The notes below the pieces were generated by a model. That model did not search any database and was not told the DNA's origin. It was given only the letters and a program-made list of their open reading frames with translations. Positions 60,703 to 64,000 of a stretch of 64,000 nucleotides of DNA are shown in pieces (position 1 is the first letter of the stretch; the number at the start of each line of letters is the position of its first letter). The position numbers and the translations under genes were made by a program. Where the stretch lies: assembly GCA_963691905.1 (NCBI GenBank), contig OY829894.1, positions 248,001-312,000 on the forward strand. Direction: 5' to 3'. The DNA is from QGON01 sp963691905. GTDB lineage: Bacteria > Pseudomonadota > Gammaproteobacteria > Chromatiales > Chromatiaceae.

Positions 60703-61078
60703 TGGTGGAGGCGGGCGGATTCGAACCGCCGTCCGCGAGTCCTCTGCCGTAGGTTCTACATGCTTAGTCCGGTCTATTATTTTTAGCTGGCTGCCACCCG
60801 ACGGACAGGGTGTGCAGATAGCGATTTCGGTTAAGTTTTAACGAATCCGCCCCGAACAAGCTTCATCGCGATCCTATGAGATATGACGCCTGATTGGTCC
60901 GAAGACCCTGGACGCATAAGCACGGCTCCAGTCAGACGGCACCCTACTGGGGTTTAAGCAGCGAGTGCGTAGTTGTCGTCGTTGGCAACTATAAGTTTGC
61001 AGCTGGTTTTACGAGGTTATCTGCCCCTCGACATGCACCTAAGGTTTTGTAACCCCCGTCGAAGCCTACGTCGCCCCC
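60703..61078 (-). ncRNA. ssrA: Transfer-messenger RNA (tmRNA)
   Basis: The 376-base RNA runs from GGGGGCGACGTAGGCTTCGA at 61078 to the tRNA-like end GGTTCGAATCC...CCACCA at 60703. The resume codon and tag lie at 60986-60954 and encode ANDDNYALAA followed by TAA. It rescues stalled ribosomes together with SmpB, whose gene lies 81 bases upstream on the same strand. The 3' end faces the restriction system. The 3' part of ssrA is a common integration target of islands and prophages. Confidence 0.95.
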
Positions 61079-61159
61079 AAGGAGAAACTATTCTCAAGTC
61101 TCAAGGGTAGACAGTATAGAGTAGCGGGAAGTTCCGTGCCATGACGAAGTGAGAATGAA

Positions 61160-61642
61160 TTAGCCTCGTTTGAAGATTCGCTCTTTCTCCCGTTTCCAGT
61201 CACGGTCTTTATCGCTGCTGCGTTTGTCGTGCTGCTTTTTACCTTTTGCCAGTCCGATCTCCAGTTTGGCGTAGCCTTTTTTCCAGTAGAGTGCGGTGGG
61301 AACCAGGGTGTAGCCTTTTCGCTCCACCAGGCCGATGAGTTTGCTCAGTTCGCGGCGATGCAGCAGCAGTTTTCGGCTGCGGGTCGGATCGGTCGTGACA
61401 TGGGTGGACGCGGTTTTGAGAGGGGTGATATGGGCGCCAAAGAGGTAGGCCTCGCCATTCTGAATGATGACGTAGCTCTCCTTGATATGCACACGTTTTT
61501 CGCGCAGGCTCTTGACCTCCCATCCCTGCAGGGCGATGCCCGCCTCGTAACGCTCTTCGATAAAAAAGTCGTGCGTCGCCTTCTTGTTGAGGGCGATGGT
61601 CGAGCCGCCGGTGGATTTCGCTGATTTTGAATTTTTTGCCAT
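61160..61642 (-). CDS. smpB: SsrA-binding protein SmpB
   Basis: The product is 160 residues. NKKATHDFFIEERYEAGIAL followed by QGWEVKSLR is the family signature, and the basic tail (KGKKQHDKRSSDKDRDWKRE) is the part that reaches the decoding site of the ribosome. SmpB binds the tRNA-like part of tmRNA. It is in the usual position directly before ssrA. Length is normal. Confidence 0.95.
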   Translation of the reverse strand: MAKNSKSAKSTGGSTIALNKKATHDFFIEERYEAGIALQGWEVKSLREKRVHIKESYVIIQNGEAYLFGAHITPLKTASTHVTTDPTRSRKLLLHRRELSKLIGLVERKGYTLVPTALYWKKGYAKLEIGLAKGKKQHDKRSSDKDRDWKREKERIFKRG

Positions 61643-61754
61643 CGGCGCATTCTATGCGAGTGGGCATCTATCGGCCAGTCCTGCCTTGTTATAGGGGTTG
61701 ATTTCACGGAGAATAAATCGCTTTCGATCAAGCGCTTCAGGGAAAAAATCCGCC

Positions 61755-63161
61755 ATGACAGAACGGACATCCATCCACGGCCAGTGGTCATCCAGGCTGG
61801 TCTTTATCCTGGCTGCCACGGGTTCAGCGGTGGGGCTGGGCAATATTTGGAAATTCCCCTACATCACCGGCGAGAATGGTGGGGGTGCATTTGTCTTGGT
61901 CTATCTGCTCTGTATTGCCGTGGTGGGTATCCCGATCATGATGGCGGAGGTGATGCTGGGACGGCGTGGCCGCCAGAGTCCGATCAACACCATGACTGCG
62001 CTGGCAAGGGAGGAGGGCGCTTCGTACGCCTGGTCCCTGGTTGGCTGGAGTGGTGTGCTGGCCGGTTTTATTATTCTCTCTTACTACAGTGTGATCGCAG
62101 GTTGGGCATTGGCCTATGTCTTTCGGGTGGCGGGAGGACTTTTCAATGGTGCCGATGCAGCGGGGGTGCAGGCGGTTTTTACCGGTCTTACCGGTGATCC
62201 GGAACGCTTGATTGCCTGGCATACCCTGTTCATGTTGATGAGCATGGCAGTGGTGGCTCGCGGGGTGCGGGCTGGTCTGGAAAAGGCGGTGACCTACCTG
62301 ATGCCGGCGCTGTTTGTGCTGCTGTTCGTGATGCTGGGTTATGCGATGAGTACCGGGGCTTTTATCGACGGCTTGAGGTTTCTCTTTGAACCCGATTTCG
62401 GCAAATTGTTCTACGCCTGTGAAACTGTCGCAGGAAGCGAAAGTTGCGAGCTGTCTGGCGGTCCCGTTCTGGTGGCGATGGGACATGCTTTCTTTACCCT
62501 GAGTCTGGGTATGGGGGCGATCATGGTTTACGGCTCCTATATGCCGAAGGGAACCTCTATCGCCCGTTCAGCGGTGTTGATCGCGCTGCTGGACACCCTG
62601 GTTGCACTGGTTGCTGGCATGGCGATATTCCCCATCGTGTTTGCCAATGGTCTGGAACCCGGCTCCGGCCCAGGGCTGATCTTTCAGACCCTGCCGATTG
62701 CATTCGGTGCCATGCCCGGCGGACAGCTCTTTGGCACCCTGTTTTTTGTTCTGCTGGTCTTTGCCGCATGGTCCTCGGCTATTTCCCTGATTGAACCGGC
62801 GGTCGCCTGGCTGGTGGAGAATCGGGGGCTGACTCGTGTGCGTGCCTCTGCCGTGATCGGTATGACGACCTGGGTTTTGGGCCTTGGCAGCATCTTCTCC
62901 TTCAATATCTGGTCGGGAGATGAGTATAAGCTGTTCGGAAAGACGTTCTTTGATCTGTTGGATTATCTCGCAGCCAATATCATGTTGCCGCTGGGTGGTT
63001 TGCTGATCGCGTTGTTTGCCGGTTGGCTGATGAAACGGGAATCGAGTGTAGATGAATTTGCCATGCGGGCATGGCGTTATAGCCTGTGGCGGGTGTTGAT
63101 CCGATATGTTTCGCCATTGGCCGTTGTTGTCGTCTTTCTTAGCGCTGTCGGGATCTTCTGA
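61755..63161 (+). CDS. Sodium-dependent transporter of the neurotransmitter:sodium symporter (SNF) family
   Basis: The product is 468 residues from the ATG at 61755 (MTERTSIHGQWSSRLVFILA); an earlier ATG at 61698 would add a 19-residue basic extension. About twelve membrane helices are present. The first carries GSAVGLGNIWKFPYITGENG, the sodium-binding signature of LeuT-like proteins. It probably imports an amino acid or related compound with sodium; the exact substrate cannot be read. The ratA start follows 2 bases later, so it could be expressed with ratA-rnfH. Confidence 0.9.
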   Translation: MTERTSIHGQWSSRLVFILAATGSAVGLGNIWKFPYITGENGGGAFVLVYLLCIAVVGIPIMMAEVMLGRRGRQSPINTMTALAREEGASYAWSLVGWSGVLAGFIILSYYSVIAGWALAYVFRVAGGLFNGADAAGVQAVFTGLTGDPERLIAWHTLFMLMSMAVVARGVRAGLEKAVTYLMPALFVLLFVMLGYAMSTGAFIDGLRFLFEPDFGKLFYACETVAGSESCELSGGPVLVAMGHAFFTLSLGMGAIMVYGSYMPKGTSIARSAVLIALLDTLVALVAGMAIFPIVFANGLEPGSGPGLIFQTLPIAFGAMPGGQLFGTLFFVLLVFAAWSSAISLIEPAVAWLVENRGLTRVRASAVIGMTTWVLGLGSIFSFNIWSGDEYKLFGKTFFDLLDYLAANIMLPLGGLLIALFAGWLMKRESSVDEFAMRAWRYSLWRVLIRYVSPLAVVVVFLSAVGIF

Positions 63162-63163
63162 GT

Positions 63164-63598
63164 ATGCCGGTAGTGAGAAAAAGCGCCCTGATTCATCACT
63201 CTACTGAGGAGATGTACCGGTTGGTATGTGACTTTGAGTCCTATCCCGAGTTTCTCCCCTGGTGCAGTGCCAGTCGCCTGATCTCAAGAACTGAGGATCA
63301 AATCTGTGGAGAGCTGGAGGTTTCCCGCCTTGGAATTCGGCAGCGTTTTTCAACCTGCAATGCGTTGGTGGCCAATGAACGGATGGATATCCAGTTGCGG
63401 GATGGGCCATTCAAAAAATTGCAGGGTGGCTGGCGCTTCATTCCCCTGAAAACTGATGCGAGCAAGGTGGAGCTGGTACTGGATTTTGAGTTCTCCGGAA
63501 AATTGATCGATGCTGCTTTCGGCAAGGTTTTTAACCATATCGCCACCACGCTGGTGGATTCGTTTTGTAAGCGTGCGGATGAGGTGTACCGTGACTGA
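63164..63598 (+). CDS. ratA: RatA-type (START/polyketide-cyclase-like) protein
   Basis: The product is 144 residues. MYRLVCDFESYPEFLPWCSA and the end FGKVFNHIATTLVDSFCKRA are typical of the RatA/Coq10-like family. Proposed roles include binding ubiquinone (COQ10 family) and, in E. coli, interference with 50S subunit association. It is usually encoded next to rnfH, as here. Function in this organism is inferred from the family. Confidence 0.9.
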   Translation: MPVVRKSALIHHSTEEMYRLVCDFESYPEFLPWCSASRLISRTEDQICGELEVSRLGIRQRFSTCNALVANERMDIQLRDGPFKKLQGGWRFIPLKTDASKVELVLDFEFSGKLIDAAFGKVFNHIATTLVDSFCKRADEVYRD

Positions 63599-63908
63599 TA
63601 TAGATATTTTGGTGGAAGTGGCCTACGGGAAGCTAGATGAGCAGGTCATTCTGGTGGTCAAAGGTGCCTCGGGCATGACGGTGCGCCACGCCATCGAATC
63701 GTCAGGTGTTCTGGAGCAGTTTCCTGAGATAGACCCGGATTCAGTCAAGGTGGGTATTTTCGGCAAACTCACCAAGCAGGATACGGTGCTGAACAGTGGT
63801 GACCGGGTGGAGATCTATCGGCCACTGATCGCCGATCCCAAAGAGGCAAGAAAGAAGCGTGCTGCAGAAGGTAAAGCAATGAAAAAAGGGGGTGGCAAAC
63901 AGAGCTGA
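63591..63908 (+). CDS. rnfH: RnfH-family ubiquitin-like protein
   Basis: The product is 105 residues from a GTG overlapping the end of ratA by 8 bases. The beta-grasp fold is seen in ILVEVAYGKLDEQVILVVKG, then KVGIFGKLTKQDTVLNSGDR and VEIYRPL. RnfH has no settled biochemical role. The C-terminal part is Lys-rich (KEARKKRAAEGKAMKKGGG), as in other members. The ratA-rnfH pairing is conserved. Confidence 0.9.
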   Translation: MTDIDILVEVAYGKLDEQVILVVKGASGMTVRHAIESSGVLEQFPEIDPDSVKVGIFGKLTKQDTVLNSGDRVEIYRPLIADPKEARKKRAAEGKAMKKGGGKQS

Positions 63909-63942
63909 GATGGCTAGACGCTTTTCACGCAGCTCATTGAGA

Positions 63943-63973
63943 GTAGGCCGGTTCAAGCGTAGCGAAACCGGCA
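63943..63973. repeat. REP-type repeat at the right edge
   Basis: GTAGGCCGGTTCAAGCGTAG followed by CGAAACCGGCA matches the left part of the 25092-25158 hairpin with two mismatches. CCGGTT and AACCGG form a short stem within it. The element may extend past the window. Confidence 0.7.
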
Positions 63974-64000
63974 GTTCCATGAATTCCGTCGCTCTGAAAC

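Overview
The window looks like a gammaproteobacterial chromosome, probably from a sulfur-oxidising or denitrifying lineage. This is inferred from gene content: TamAB, PpsR, SmpB/tmRNA (tag ANDDNYALAA), RatA-RnfH, a DsrE-family protein, multihaem c-type cytochromes, a DNR-like regulator with hemerythrin and DUF2249 partners, a PEP-CTERM protein, and many REP-type palindromes like those of Chromatiales-like bacteria. No species is assigned.

Bases 1-10,020 form one long minus-strand gene run. It starts with a class III adenylate cyclase overlapping an RND-superfamily protein that carries a cyclic-nucleotide-binding domain. A 25-codon leader ORF follows, overlapping the start of a fusion of a NapH-like membrane ferredoxin to a GltD-like flavoprotein. 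Then come a monohaem cytochrome, an octahaem cytochrome of the hydroxylamine-oxidoreductase-like type, a five-haem paralogue of it that lacks haems 4-6, a small secreted protein, and an unknown protein cut by the window edge. Three of these redox genes each carry an in-frame insertion of a different REP/MITE-type element. Upstream lie a DsrE-family gene, a rhodanese remnant, a sterol-desaturase-family hydroxylase and a divergent ArsR-rhodanese regulator.

Bases 12-26 kb hold tamB-tamA, a DUF3943 protein, a decayed pyruvate:ferredoxin oxidoreductase C-terminus, a second class III cyclase paired with a lipoprotein, a DEAD-box helicase, ppsR, a HIT protein and an unknown secreted protein. Bases 26-36 kb hold an OmpA-like protein with 25-residue tandem repeats, a PAS-GGDEF-EAL protein, a DUF4197 protein, and a nitric-oxide-type cluster of hemerythrin, DUF2249 protein, CcoN/NnrS-like membrane protein and DNR-like regulator, with a good FNR/DNR box in front of it.

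Bases 36.2-47.3 kb are a single 3,667-residue secreted RHS/YD-repeat protein with PKD-like, FG-GAP, PASTA-like and calcium-binding modules. Its two FG-GAP blocks appear to be nested inside one cadherin-like domain. Bases 47.5-55.2 kb are an accessory stretch: an outer-membrane-like protein, a YciI-like protein, a PEP-CTERM protein behind a sigma-54-type promoter, an ankyrin protein, several unknowns and an N-terminal integrase fragment. Bases 55.3-60.6 kb encode a complete type I restriction-modification system lying against the 3' end of ssrA, which suggests a genomic island at that site. The right end is core: ssrA, smpB, a sodium-dependent transporter, ratA and rnfH.
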